Shown: piece by piece, positions 36,257 to 45,600 of the stretch
How positions within the stretch are numbered: position 1 is the first letter of the stretch
Layout: each line of letters begins with the position of its first letter
Origin: CBDFKQ01 sp965248855
GTDB taxonomy: Bacteria; Bacteroidota; Bacteroidia; Cytophagales; 172606-1
Assembly (NCBI GenBank): GCA_965248855.1
Contig: CBDFKQ010000012.1
Coordinates: 620,001-684,000 of the forward strand
DNA: 64,000 nucleotides
Reading direction: 5' to 3'
Notes under the pieces: generated by a model
What the model was told of the DNA's origin: nothing
Seen by the model: only the letters and a program-made list of their open reading frames with translations
The model's database searches: none
Made by a program: the position numbers and the translations under genes

Positions 36257-39085
36257 CTAATGAGCTTCCAGCCAATTTTCTCCTATCCCCACTCCCACTT
36301 CCATTGGCACATCAATTAATAAAGCAGTTTTCATTAATTCAATTACTTTGGGTTTTACAATTTCAATTTCATCGCGATGAACATCAAAAACCAACTCATC
36401 ATGCACTTGTAAAATCATTCTCGATTGAAGTTTTTCTTTCATCAACCAATTATGAATATTAATCATTGCTAATTTTATCATATCCGCAGCAGAGCCTTGT
36501 AACGGTGCATTGATCGCATTTCTTTCTGCAAAACCGCGCATGGTTTGATTTTGAGAATTTATTTCAGGCAAATATCTTCTCCGACCTAATAAAGTTTCAG
36601 CATATCCAATTTCACGGGCTTTTTGAATAGCACTATCCATGTATTCTTTTACTTTTGTAAATTCTTCAAAATAAGCTTTAATTATTCCCGATCCTTCCGA
36701 CCGGGGAATATCTAATCGTTGAGAAAGACCAAAAGCAGAAATTCCATAAATAATACCAAAATTTACTGTTTTTGCTTTTCTTCTTAAATCTGAATTTACT
36801 TCATCCAAACTTACTTTAAATACTTTTGAGGCTGTTGAAGCATGAATATCCAATCCATTTTTAAAAGCTTCCATCATTGTTGGATCTTTACTGAAAGACG
36901 CCATTAAACGCAATTCTATCTGTGAATAATCTGCAGATAGAATTAAAAAATTTTCATTTCTGGGTACAAATGCTTTCCTAATTTCCCTTCCTCTCGCTGT
37001 GCGAATAGGAATGTTTTGCAAATTGGGATTTGTAGAACTTAATCTTCCGGTTGCTGTTACTGCCTGGTTAAAAGAAGTATGTACTCGCCCATCATATTTA
37101 CTAATTAACAAGGGTAAAGCATCAATATAAGTTGATTTTAATTTCTGCAATTCTCTGAAATCCAATATATTTCCAACGATTTCATGCTTTTCAGATAACC
37201 TTGATAAAACATCTTCGCCGGTTGCATATTGACCGGTAGCAGTTTTCTTTGCTTTAGGATCTAATTGAAGTTTTTCAAATAAAATTAAACCTAATTGTTT
37301 GGGAGAAGAAATATTAAAATTCTCACCTGCCAATTCATAAATTTTTTCTTCAATATGCTTTACATCAACTTCTAAAATATTCGAAATTTCTTTTAAAGCA
37401 TTTACATCTATTTTAACACCTTCTTGTTCAATCTCAGCCAATACAGGCATTAAAGGCATCTCCAAATCATAAAATAATTTATCTACATTTTTTAGTTTTA
37501 AATTAGGTTCAAGTACTTGTTTCAATTGTAAAGTAATATCAGCATCTTCTGCAGCATATTCTTTTACTTTTTCTATATCTACATCATTCATCTTTAATTG
37601 GTTTTTACCTTTTTTACCAATTAAATCCTTTATCGAAACGGGTGTATAATTTAAATGCCTTTCCGCCATCTCGTCCATATTATGCCTTCCTTCAGGTGCT
37701 ATTAAATAGTTGGCAAGCATGGTATCGAACAGGGGGCCTGATATTTCTACATAATATTTTTTTAATACAACAATATCGTATTTTAAATTTTGACCAATTT
37801 TAATTATTGAATTATTTTCTAAAACAATTTTAAATTCATCAACTATTTTTTTTGTTTCTTCAAAATCACCAAGAAGTGGAACATAATAAGCTTCTTTTTC
37901 ATAGGCGCAAAAAGCAATACCCACTAAATTTGCTTCAATTGGGTCAATACTATCGGTTTCGGTATCAAAGCAAAAAGAATCTTGTTTTAACAAATGAGAA
38001 ATAAGCATTTCCCTTAGTTCCTGAGTGTTTATTAAGTGATAGCGATGAGGAACGGTTTCAATGGTTTCTTTAGAAGATTCTTTATTTTCTTCATCTTCAG
38101 AAATTATTATAATATTTTCTTTTAACGTTACACCTACTTCTACCTCTTCGCCAAAGGAAATACCTAACTGGCCACTTTGTGATACCGGTTTTGCTTTTGC
38201 ATCAGGGTCGCCAAATAATCTTTTTCTTATTGTTTTAAATTCCAGTTCTTCAAAAAGCTCAATAATTACTTTCTTTTCGCCTCCGTTATAAACCAATTTT
38301 TCCGGAACGAATTCAATCGGCACATTAATATCAATTGTGGCTAAATGTTTTGAAAGAAGACCTTGATCAGCAAATTTTATTACATTTTCTTTAATTTTTC
38401 CACTCAATTTTTCCGCATTGGCAATCAGGTTTTCTACTGAACCATATTCACTTATTAATTTTTGTGCTGTTTTTTCACCGATCCCCGGTATGCCCGGTAT
38501 ATTATCAGAAGTATCACCTTGCAAGCCCAAAAGATCTGCAACCTGCAAAACATTTTCAATCCCCCATTTATTTAAAATTTCTTTTACACCCAACACTTCA
38601 TGCCCTTTGCCCAAATAAGATGGTTTATATAAATAAATATTTTCTTCAACTAATTGTCCATAATCTTTATCCATCGTCATCATGTACACTTCGAAACCTT
38701 CGCGTGCTGCTTTTTTTGCGATGGTTCCAATTACATCGTCAGCTTCAAAACCATCTAATAATAACAATGGTATATCAAATGCATCTGCAAGTTTTTTTAC
38801 ATAAGGTATTGCGACTGAAATATCTTCGGGTTGTTCCTGCCTGTGTGCTTTATATGCACTAAATTGTTCATGACGAAAGGTGGGAGCATTTGTATCAAAA
38901 GAAATACCAATATGGCTTGGTTTTTCTTTTTCCAAAATTTCTAATAATGTATTGGTAAAACCAAAAATTGCACCTGTGTTTAAACCTCTGCTCGTTACAC
39001 GAGGAGTTTTGCTGAATGCAAAATGAGCTCTGTAAATTAGAGCCATTGCATCTAATAAAAATAATTTATGAATAGGTTTGCTCAT
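36257..39085 (-). CDS. polA: DNA polymerase I
   Basis: A 942-residue enzyme for Okazaki fragment processing and repair synthesis. The 5' nuclease is at 1-300 (LLDAMALIYRAHFA, LQGDTSDNIPGIPGIGEKTA). The 3' exonuclease spans about 350-545 and keeps D374 and E376 (FDTETDS), KYDIVVLKK and YAAEDADIT, so proofreading looks active; many bacterial PolA proteins have lost these residues. The polymerase part has LSADYSQIELRLM (motif A), RRKAKTVNFGIIYG (motif B) and QVHDELVFDV (motif C). An acidic linker lies at about 310-345. Confidence 0.97.
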   Translation of the reverse strand: MSKPIHKLFLLDAMALIYRAHFAFSKTPRVTSRGLNTGAIFGFTNTLLEILEKEKPSHIGISFDTNAPTFRHEQFSAYKAHRQEQPEDISVAIPYVKKLADAFDIPLLLLDGFEADDVIGTIAKKAAREGFEVYMMTMDKDYGQLVEENIYLYKPSYLGKGHEVLGVKEILNKWGIENVLQVADLLGLQGDTSDNIPGIPGIGEKTAQKLISEYGSVENLIANAEKLSGKIKENVIKFADQGLLSKHLATIDINVPIEFVPEKLVYNGGEKKVIIELFEELEFKTIRKRLFGDPDAKAKPVSQSGQLGISFGEEVEVGVTLKENIIIISEDEENKESSKETIETVPHRYHLINTQELREMLISHLLKQDSFCFDTETDSIDPIEANLVGIAFCAYEKEAYYVPLLGDFEETKKIVDEFKIVLENNSIIKIGQNLKYDIVVLKKYYVEISGPLFDTMLANYLIAPEGRHNMDEMAERHLNYTPVSIKDLIGKKGKNQLKMNDVDIEKVKEYAAEDADITLQLKQVLEPNLKLKNVDKLFYDLEMPLMPVLAEIEQEGVKIDVNALKEISNILEVDVKHIEEKIYELAGENFNISSPKQLGLILFEKLQLDPKAKKTATGQYATGEDVLSRLSEKHEIVGNILDFRELQKLKSTYIDALPLLISKYDGRVHTSFNQAVTATGRLSSTNPNLQNIPIRTARGREIRKAFVPRNENFLILSADYSQIELRLMASFSKDPTMMEAFKNGLDIHASTASKVFKVSLDEVNSDLRRKAKTVNFGIIYGISAFGLSQRLDIPRSEGSGIIKAYFEEFTKVKEYMDSAIQKAREIGYAETLLGRRRYLPEINSQNQTMRGFAERNAINAPLQGSAADMIKLAMINIHNWLMKEKLQSRMILQVHDELVFDVHRDEIEIVKPKVIELMKTALLIDVPMEVGVGIGENWLEAH

Positions 39086-39392
39086 TTAAAATTAAAATTA
39101 CGGGAAGAAAAATAAATTTCTTTAAAGGATAATTGTAAAGGTAAAGTTTAGATGGGAAAAACAGGAAATAAAATATCAAAATAACGATATTGATATTTTG
39201 ATATTTATAATTTAATTTTTTTTTGTTTTATTAGCGTTCAGTTAGTGATATAAGAATGTGCGGAAAAACATTATTAAAATAATTTGCCCGACATTCATTA
39301 TTAATATTTTTTTGAATTTAGTTTAGCAAAAAATTAGTACTAAGGCATGATTTCTTTACACAAATAATTTTAAACCTAAAAAAAATAAACAC
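39086..39392. other. Divergent promoter region of polA and the BON lipoprotein gene
   Basis: A 307-base AT-rich gap. Its main feature is the 12-bp armed inverted repeat at 39171-39206; no promoter could be fixed with confidence. Confidence 0.45.
39170..39206. repeat. AT-rich palindromic repeat, copy shared with 45133-45161
   Basis: The 29 bases at 39170-39198 are identical to 45133-45161. In addition, AAATATCAAAAT (39171-39182) and ATTTTGATATTT (39195-39206) form perfect 12-bp inverted arms around AACGATATTGAT. It lies in the polA/BON divergent region. Confidence 0.85.
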
Positions 39393-39866
39393 ATGAAAAC
39401 TAAATTATTTTTATTCCTATCCTTATTAATTATAGGTATAGCCGGTTGCAAGGAAAAAGATTCAAACGTTCAAGCCTCAATAATTGAGAAATTTAAATCA
39501 ATCCCTGAGTTATCCAACCTTAGTACAGAAGTAAAAGACGGTGTGGCAACTATAACCGGTGAAGTGAAAGACGAAAGTACCAAATCATTAGTAACAGAAA
39601 CTGCCAAAGGGGTTAAAGGTGTTAAATCTGTAGTTGATAATACAACAATAACCGCCCCTGTTATTTCGCCTGTTATTGAAAATAATGAGGGCTTAACGCA
39701 GGGAGTAAATGATGCCGTGAAAGATTTACCTACTGTGCATGGTGAAGTAAAAGATAGTGTGGTTATTTTAACAGGAGATATAAAAAAATCTGAATTACCT
39801 AAATTAATGCAGGTGATCCATTCTTTAAAACCTAAAAAAATTGAGAATAAATTAACCGTAAAATAA
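39393..39866 (+). CDS. BON-domain lipoprotein
   Basis: A 157-residue lipoprotein with lipobox IAGC and Cys19. Two BON domains follow (about 25-78, TEVKDGVATITGEVKDESTK; about 92-157, VHGEVKDSVVILTGDIKKSE). BON domains bind phospholipid surfaces and help keep the envelope intact, as in OsmY. It is followed 2 bases later by an SH3b protein gene, so they are co-expressed. Likely a stress or envelope maintenance protein in the periplasm. Confidence 0.85.
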   Translation: MKTKLFLFLSLLIIGIAGCKEKDSNVQASIIEKFKSIPELSNLSTEVKDGVATITGEVKDESTKSLVTETAKGVKGVKSVVDNTTITAPVISPVIENNEGLTQGVNDAVKDLPTVHGEVKDSVVILTGDIKKSELPKLMQVIHSLKPKKIENKLTVK

Positions 39867-39868
39867 TT

Positions 39869-40288
39869 ATGGCGCTTCAAGATAAATATAAACAACTAAT
39901 AGATGCTGCAAAATCCGACAATGTAGCCGACTTAGAGATAAATGAAAAAGACGGAGTTTTAAATATTACAGGTATTGCCCATACAGGAAAAATAAAAGAT
40001 GAACTTTGGGTAATATATGATAAGATTGACCCGGATTTTAAAGCCGGAGATTTAATACTGGATATAAATGTAACACCGGCAGTGCCGGGCAGTAAAATTA
40101 AAGTTTCGACAGAAAGTACGGACTTAAATATCAGGAAAGGCCCCGGTACTGATCAACCTGTAGTTGGCAGGGCAGTACGTAATGATATTATTTCGTTAAT
40201 CAGCCAGTCGAATGAACAATGGTGGTTAGTTAGAACTGACAAGGGTGATGAAGGATATGCTTATGCTAAATACCTGACTATACTGTAA
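39869..40288 (+). CDS. SH3b-domain protein paired with the BON lipoprotein
   Basis: A 139-residue protein with no signal peptide. The first ~70 residues resemble a degenerate BON-like fold (LEINEKDGVLNITGIAHTGK), and residues about 78-139 form a bacterial SH3 domain (STDLNIRKGPGTDQPVVGRA, WWLVRTDKGDEGYAYAKYL). SH3b domains often bind cell-wall peptides. The missing signal peptide is notable for such a partner. It starts 2 bases after the BON gene and ends at a hairpin terminator. Confidence 0.8.
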   Translation: MALQDKYKQLIDAAKSDNVADLEINEKDGVLNITGIAHTGKIKDELWVIYDKIDPDFKAGDLILDINVTPAVPGSKIKVSTESTDLNIRKGPGTDQPVVGRAVRNDIISLISQSNEQWWLVRTDKGDEGYAYAKYLTIL

Positions 40289-40314
40289 ATTAATAAAAAG
40301 ATTCTATTTTAGCG

Positions 40315-40336
40315 AAAGAGCCCATAAGGGCTCTTT
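40315..40336. terminator. Hairpin terminator between SH3b gene and histidine kinase gene
   Basis: AAAGAGCCC and GGGCTCTTT form a 9-bp GC-containing stem with loop ATAA, followed by T-rich DNA on the plus strand. It lies between convergent genes. Confidence 0.92.
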
Positions 40337-40365
40337 TTATTTTTATGTATAATTTGTAAAGTTTA

Positions 40366-41691
40366 TCACTCATTATTATTCGGTAAATGTATTATTATTT
40401 GAGTACCTGCATTGGGCACAGACGAAACATCTACATTACCATTCATTTTGTCAATAGCTTCTTTAGCAATATAAAGCCCAAGCCCTGAACCTTTTGTTCT
40501 CTCAGTGCCCCGGTAAAACATATCGAAAATTTTAGTTAAATGTTTTTCCTCAATCCCTATTCCATTGTCTTTGATTTCTATCATTGATTTTTCATTTGTA
40601 ACGGAGATAAAAATGGAAATAAAAGGATTTTCTTCAATAGGGTCATAGAACCATATTGAATTATCAATTATATTATTTAAAATGATACCCACTTTGTTTT
40701 TATCTCCATAAAAAGGAGAATGTGCATGGCATACTATTATTTTTTTAATTTGCCTGGAAGAAATCGCCAGGTTATGAAATTCAAAAATTTCATTTGCAGT
40801 ATCTTCAAAATTAATTTCTTCAATCTTATCTTTGGCTCGTGTTATTGTTGAATATTCAAGAATCTTTTTTATATAAGCATCCAACTTGTTCATGCTTTTT
40901 TCCTGCATATCAGAATAAATCTTAATATTGGCAATGTTTTCTTCAAGCTTTATTAAGTTTATTAATCCTAATACCGAAGCAATTGGCGACCTCAAATCAT
41001 GAGATACACTATATGCAAAATGATCTAAGGCCTCATTTAATAATTTAACTTCATTATATCTTTCCTGAAGAGATGCCCTTGATGCTGTTAACTTTTTATA
41101 CGACCTGTTGTTATTCCGGGCATAGATATAAGAAAACAATACAGAGAAAACCATAAAAGTAAAAAGGTTATAAATTATGAAATATTTTTCAAAACCAATC
41201 GGAACTGCAATTTTTGTAAAGGGATTAAAATCAGTAAAATAAAGTAAATAAAAGCCTATAAAAGGTAAAGTAGCCGGTATAACAGCATTTAAATCGAAAG
41301 TATTTTCCGAGTATAAAATTATACCATATAATAATAGGATATACGCATATTGTATCCCAAAGCCTAAACCATAAGTATTGCAAGCCCAATATATAAGTAG
41401 GTTTGAAATTATAAACATATATGTTTTGGCAACTATATGCAGCTTTAACCTGTTGATTAATATAACACCTAAAAAAAGTGAATCAAGTAAAAAAAGAGTA
41501 ATAGCCGTATTGGATTGAGGTAAAAGGTCATAAACCTGTAATACATTAGGCAGGATAAGTAAAAATGACAAAAGGGAGATTTTATTAAAATTTATAATTT
41601 GCCACCTTTTTGATTCAGAATAATTTTTATCAATACCCTGGTATATGATAAGCTTCCAATACTTCTTTATTAGGGAAAATAATGATTGCAT
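40366..41691 (-). CDS. Membrane sensor histidine kinase
   Basis: A 441-residue kinase with about six N-terminal membrane helices (30-195), a short coiled stretch (SRASLQERYNEVKLLNEALD), a HisKA domain with phospho-His in FAYSVSHDLRSPIASVLGL and an HATPase domain with N box (NNIIDNSIWF), IEIKDNGIGI, FDMFYRGTERTKGSGLGLYI. No periplasmic sensor domain is evident, so the membrane part probably senses. No response regulator gene adjoins it (orphan). The 5' end is preceded by a short AT spacer shared with the PAP2 gene. Confidence 0.92.
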   Translation of the reverse strand: MQSLFSLIKKYWKLIIYQGIDKNYSESKRWQIINFNKISLLSFLLILPNVLQVYDLLPQSNTAITLFLLDSLFLGVILINRLKLHIVAKTYMFIISNLLIYWACNTYGLGFGIQYAYILLLYGIILYSENTFDLNAVIPATLPFIGFYLLYFTDFNPFTKIAVPIGFEKYFIIYNLFTFMVFSVLFSYIYARNNNRSYKKLTASRASLQERYNEVKLLNEALDHFAYSVSHDLRSPIASVLGLINLIKLEENIANIKIYSDMQEKSMNKLDAYIKKILEYSTITRAKDKIEEINFEDTANEIFEFHNLAISSRQIKKIIVCHAHSPFYGDKNKVGIILNNIIDNSIWFYDPIEENPFISIFISVTNEKSMIEIKDNGIGIEEKHLTKIFDMFYRGTERTKGSGLGLYIAKEAIDKMNGNVDVSSVPNAGTQIIIHLPNNNE

Positions 41692-41830
41692 TATAAGGCG
41701 TTAAAATATATAATAACTATATATATTTTATATATGGTTAAGGTAAATTGAAAAAGGTATTTTTATGTTTTTATAATTCTGCTTTTTAAATAACGGTTAA
41801 ATAAATCATTATCAATAAAAAATAATTTTT

Positions 41831-42460
41831 ATGGTCGGAAAGATACAAACCTGGATTTTTAGTTTATTTATATTTCTAAATATCCAACAGCTTCCGGGTC
41901 AAAATATAGATATTGATTTATTAAGGGATATAAATATCCACAGGAATACAAAATTAGATCCTGCATTTAAAGTTTTAAGTCAAAGTATGATACCTGTAAG
42001 TTTCGGAGTGCCGGTGATAACTACAGGAATTGGATTAATCAGGAAAGATAAAAAACTCATCGATAATGGATTACAATCAGGAGCCGCTTTAGTTATTTCA
42101 ACTGTTTTTACATATGGTTTAAAATATTCGATTAATAGAAGCAGGCCTTATGATACCTATCTTGATATCCAAAATCTCAGTAAAGAAAATGATCCTTCCT
42201 TCCCTTCAGGTCATGCTTCTTCTTCTTTTGCAATCGCCACTTCGTTAAGTCTTCAATATAAAAAATGGTATATTATTACTCCTGCTTATTTATGGGCCGG
42301 TGGTGTAAGTTATTCAAGGATGCACATGGGCGTTCACTATCCTTCGGATGTACTTGCCGGGGCCTTGATTGGTGCAGGATCAGCTTATTTATGCTATAAA
42401 GGACAGCAATGGTTAAACAAAAAGTATAATCATAAACGTAATTTAAATACTATCAAATAA
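41831..42460 (+). CDS. PAP2-family membrane phosphatase
   Basis: A 209-residue protein with the three acid phosphatase motifs: KYSINRSRP, FPSGHASSSF and SRMHMGVHYPSDVLAG. Signal-like residues 8-25 and several hydrophobic helices suggest a periplasmic-facing enzyme. Related proteins dephosphorylate lipid phosphates such as undecaprenyl pyrophosphate or phosphatidate. Substrate is not fixed by the sequence. A terminator separates it from icd. Confidence 0.88.
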   Translation: MVGKIQTWIFSLFIFLNIQQLPGQNIDIDLLRDINIHRNTKLDPAFKVLSQSMIPVSFGVPVITTGIGLIRKDKKLIDNGLQSGAALVISTVFTYGLKYSINRSRPYDTYLDIQNLSKENDPSFPSGHASSSFAIATSLSLQYKKWYIITPAYLWAGGVSYSRMHMGVHYPSDVLAGALIGAGSAYLCYKGQQWLNKKYNHKRNLNTIK

Positions 42461-42554
42461 ATTACGTTTTAATGAAAATTCTCACTTACTATTCAAATTA
42501 TAATAGTTATTTTAATTCATCAAACTTTGAAAAACTATAGCATTGAACAAAAAA

Positions 42555-42580
42555 AATCCCTACAAGGTTTTGTAGGGATT
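42555..42580. terminator. Bidirectional terminator between PAP2 and icd
   Basis: AATCCCTACAA and TTGTAGGGATT pair over 11 bp with loop GGTT; A-rich left and A-rich right flanks provide T runs in the icd direction. The genes converge on it. Confidence 0.9.
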
Positions 42581-42616
42581 AAAAACATAATTAAGTTTTT
42601 GCTTCTGTCTTAAAAA

Positions 42617-43882
42617 TTACATTCTGTTTATTATTTCCTGACCAAACTCAGAGCATTTTACTTCAGTTGCACCATCCATTAAGCGGGCAAAATCATAAGT
42701 GACATGTTTTGCATCTATTGCAGCTTCCAAACCTCTGTAAATTAATTCCGCAGCTTCAGTCCAGCCTAAATATTCAAGCATCATGGTGCCCGATAAAATT
42801 ACAGAACCGGGGTTAACTTTATCCAAATCAGCATATTTTGGAGCAGTACCATGTGTTGCTTCAAAAATAGCATGGCCTGTTATATAATTTATATTTGCAC
42901 CCGGTGCGATACCAATTCCTCCAACTTGTGCAGCCAAAGCATCAGAAACATAATCGCCATTTAAATTTAAAGTAGCGATAACAGAATATTCTGCAGGGCG
43001 TAATAATATTTGTTGTAAAAAAGCATCGGCAATTGAATCTTTAATTAAAATTCTTCCTGAAGCTAACGCCGCTTTTTGAACTTCGTTGGCTGCTGCTTCA
43101 CCACTTTCTGCTTTTACCTTATCATATTGAGCCCAAGTATAAACCTTATCGCCAAATTCTCTTTCTGCAAGTGCATAACCCCATTTCTTAAAGCCACCTT
43201 CAGTATATTTCATTATGTTACCTTTGTGAACGATAGTAACAGATGGTTTTTTAAATTTTATAGCATATTCTATAGCTGCGCGAACCAATCTTTCAGTTCC
43301 TTCAATAGAAACAGGTTTTATACCTATAGAAGATGTTTTTGGAAAACGGATATTTTTAACTCCCAATTCATTTTGAAGAAAATCTATCAATTTTGTATTA
43401 TCTGCCGTGCCGGTCATGTATTCAATACCTGCATAAATATCTTCAGTATTTTCTCTGAAAATAACCATGTCGGTTAATTCCGGATGTTTAACCGGTGATG
43501 GGACGCCTTTAAACCAACGCACAGGGCGTAAGCAAGCATATAAATCAAGTTCCTGACGCAGTGCAACATTTAACGAACGAATACCTTCGCCTACCGGAGT
43601 TGTTAATGGGCCTTTAATACCTACCAAATATTCTTTAAAAACATCCAATGTTTCTTTTGGCAACCACTCACCTGTTTGGTTAAAAGCTTTTTCACCTGCG
43701 AGTACTTCTTTCCAATGGATCTTTTTCTTTCCCTGATAAGCTTTTTCAACTGCTGCTTCCAATACTTTTACTGATGCATGCCAAATATCCGGCCCTGTTC
43801 CGTCACCAATAATAAAAGGTAAAATAGGTTCATCAGGTACTTGTAATATGCCTTTGCTAATCGTAACTTTTTGTCCACTCAT
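42617..43882 (-). CDS. icd: Isocitrate dehydrogenase (NADP-type)
   Basis: A 421-residue TCA cycle enzyme that decarboxylates isocitrate to 2-oxoglutarate. Motifs: IGDGTGPDIWHAS, substrate segment SLNVALRQELDLYACLRPVR, FRENTEDIYAGIEY, TIVHKGNIMKYTEGGFKKWG, and in the coenzyme site HGTAPKYADLDKVNPGSVIL. Length and these motifs match the prokaryotic dimeric NADP form. A -7-like element lies about 60 bases upstream. Confidence 0.96.
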   Translation of the reverse strand: MSGQKVTISKGILQVPDEPILPFIIGDGTGPDIWHASVKVLEAAVEKAYQGKKKIHWKEVLAGEKAFNQTGEWLPKETLDVFKEYLVGIKGPLTTPVGEGIRSLNVALRQELDLYACLRPVRWFKGVPSPVKHPELTDMVIFRENTEDIYAGIEYMTGTADNTKLIDFLQNELGVKNIRFPKTSSIGIKPVSIEGTERLVRAAIEYAIKFKKPSVTIVHKGNIMKYTEGGFKKWGYALAEREFGDKVYTWAQYDKVKAESGEAAANEVQKAALASGRILIKDSIADAFLQQILLRPAEYSVIATLNLNGDYVSDALAAQVGGIGIAPGANINYITGHAIFEATHGTAPKYADLDKVNPGSVILSGTMMLEYLGWTEAAELIYRGLEAAIDAKHVTYDFARLMDGATEVKCSEFGQEIINRM

Positions 43883-43935
43883 ATTTTTAAAATTATTTTT
43901 CTGTAAAATTAAATATTAATCTTTGGTAAAGACGG

Positions 43936-43943
43936 CAAATATA
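43936..43943 (-). promoter_or_regulatory. Putative -7 element of the icd promoter
   Basis: On the minus strand this reads TATATTTG, an exact match to the Bacteroidetes TAnnTTTG -7 element, 53 bases before the icd start. No good -33 TTTG is found at 19-21 bases, so the call is tentative. Confidence 0.35.
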
Positions 43944-44025
43944 AAAATGTTTTGGAATGAAAGTGAGAAAAAATGGGATTTTTGAAAAACGAATAACGAA
44001 GGTATAATATAAGATAAATATTTTT

Positions 44026-44397
44026 TTATTTCCGGATCATCTTCCAAACTATAAAACTCCATCCCAATATCATTAATAAACCACCTAAAGGAGTAACAGC
44101 ACCAAGCCATTTTATATTTGTTAAACACAAAATATATAACGACCCTGAAAATATAATAACTCCGGCCAACATTAAGTGCCCTGCTATATTAAAATTTTTA
44201 TCGGGGAACTGATTGGATAAAATACCCATAATTATTAACCCAAAGGCATGGTAAAAATGATATTTAACAGCGGTATCGAAGGTATCGGTTCTGTTATAAT
44301 TTATTAATATATCTTTTAAGGCATGTGCTCCAAATGCACCAAATATTACCCCCAGTGCGGCCAATATACTTCCTATTATTATAAATTGCTTTTGCAT
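44026..44397 (-). CDS. DUF423 family membrane protein
   Basis: A 123-residue protein with four membrane helices and the family start GSILAALGVIFGAFGAHALK, then YHFYHAFGLIIMGIL and FSGSLYILCLT. The role of DUF423 (YgdD/TMEM256-like) proteins is unknown. It lies 9 bases after the end of yggS in the same direction and is probably co-transcribed. Confidence 0.9.
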   Translation of the reverse strand: MQKQFIIIGSILAALGVIFGAFGAHALKDILINYNRTDTFDTAVKYHFYHAFGLIIMGILSNQFPDKNFNIAGHLMLAGVIIFSGSLYILCLTNIKWLGAVTPLGGLLMILGWSFIVWKMIRK

Positions 44398-44406
44398 AGT
44401 TTATTT

Positions 44407-45075
44407 TTATCTGCTTCCAAATAATGAACTTCCAACTCTTATCAGTGTGCTGCCTTCTTCCAACGCAATTTCATAATCACTGCTCATCCCCATCGAAATT
44501 TCTTTTAAATCTACATTTGAAATTTTTAATTTATCTTTTAATTCATCAAAAAATAATTTCAAACTTTTAAATTCTTTTCGAATCTGCTCAACATTATCGG
44601 TATTGGTTGCCATTCCCATTAAACCAACAATTCTGATATTTTTTAATTCTACTAATTCTTTTTTGTTCAGCATCTCGTTGGCCTCATTAATATCCAAGCC
44701 AAATTTTGTGTCTTCCCTGGCGATATAAATCTGCAAGAGGCAATCTATTACTCTATTATTTATTTGAGCCTGTTTATTTATCTCCAGTAAAAGTTTAAAA
44801 CTATCCACAGAGTGGATCAATGATACGAAAGGTGCAATAAATTTTACTTTATTGCTTTGTAAATGACCTATCAAATGCCATTGAATATCTTTTGGTAAAA
44901 TTTCGGCTTTTGAAACCAATTCCTGTACCTTATTTTCTCCAAAAATTCTTTGCCCGATATTGTATGCCTCCCATATTAATTCGACAGGTTTTGTTTTACT
45001 CACTGCAACTAAACGGCAATTATTATTTTTAATTTTATTTTTAAAGAAATTGAAATTTTCAGTAATGCTTGTCAT
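44407..45075 (-). CDS. yggS: Pyridoxal phosphate homeostasis protein YggS
   Basis: A 222-residue cytoplasmic PLP-binding protein with alanine-racemase-like barrel. The PLP lysine lies in LVAVSKTKP (K27). Other landmarks: GENKVQELVSKAEIL, WHLIGHLQSNKVKFI, MGMSSDYEIALEEGSTLIRV and GSSLFGSR at the end. It buffers free PLP. The gene is divergent from the J-domain gene and shares a promoter region that holds an AT-rich palindromic repeat. Confidence 0.95.
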   Translation of the reverse strand: MTSITENFNFFKNKIKNNNCRLVAVSKTKPVELIWEAYNIGQRIFGENKVQELVSKAEILPKDIQWHLIGHLQSNKVKFIAPFVSLIHSVDSFKLLLEINKQAQINNRVIDCLLQIYIAREDTKFGLDINEANEMLNKKELVELKNIRIVGLMGMATNTDNVEQIRKEFKSLKLFFDELKDKLKISNVDLKEISMGMSSDYEIALEEGSTLIRVGSSLFGSR

Positions 45076-45132
45076 TGAGTTTCTCCCGAATTAATTTTCG
45101 TAAAAATAAAGTGTTTTATTTTAAAGAAAATA

Positions 45133-45169
45133 AAAATATCAAAATAACGATATTGATATTTCTATATTT
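45133..45169. repeat. AT-rich repeat identical over 29 bp to 39170-39198
   Basis: Contains AAATATCAAAATAACGATAT followed by TGATATTT. It lies in the 138-base divergent region of yggS and the J-domain gene; the inverted right arm seen at 39195 is imperfect here. Confidence 0.85.
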
Positions 45170-45213
45170 AATTATTCATTTTAAAAATATTAATTTTAAA
45201 GAAAAAAACAAAT

Positions 45214-45600
45214 ATGTTGTTTGCAAAACTCTTAAGAATATTAAAAGCGAATTCATTAAAGCCAACCGACAAAGATCCTTTAAGTGTTGATGATGTATTT
45301 AAAGAATATGAGGAAAGATCAGAAAAAGGTTATTACAATAAAAATCAGGAAAATAAAGAAAACGATACTGAAAAGAAATATGAACCACATGGTACATCAA
45401 AAGACAAAAAATACTATGATGTGCTTGAACTATCAGAAAACGCAGGTTTTGAAGAAATAAAGAAGGCATATAAAAGGTTAATGAAGAAATACCATCCCGA
45501 TAAGTTTCCCGGTGACGAAAAAAAACGTGCGGCTGCACAAAACCTTGCACAACAAATAAATGAAGCCTATTCTTATTTTGAAAAAAAATTTTCAAAATAA
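45214..45600 (+). CDS. J-domain (DnaJ-like) small protein
   Basis: A 128-residue protein with an N-terminal linker rich in charged residues and a C-terminal J domain (about 65-128): YYDVLELSENAGFEEIKKAY and HPDK at 94-97. J domains stimulate DnaK ATPase. There is no Gly/Phe region or zinc finger, so it is a class C co-chaperone. The position of the domain at the C terminus is unlike DnaJ itself. Substrate is unknown. A start at 45214 is preceded by an AT-rich leader. Confidence 0.88.
   Translation: MLFAKLLRILKANSLKPTDKDPLSVDDVFKEYEERSEKGYYNKNQENKENDTEKKYEPHGTSKDKKYYDVLELSENAGFEEIKKAYKRLMKKYHPDKFPGDEKKRAAAQNLAQQINEAYSYFEKKFSK

Noticed and set aside
38464..38862. 132-codon plus-strand frame inside polA
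   Set aside because: Antisense to the polA nuclease domain, with no own start context or homology.
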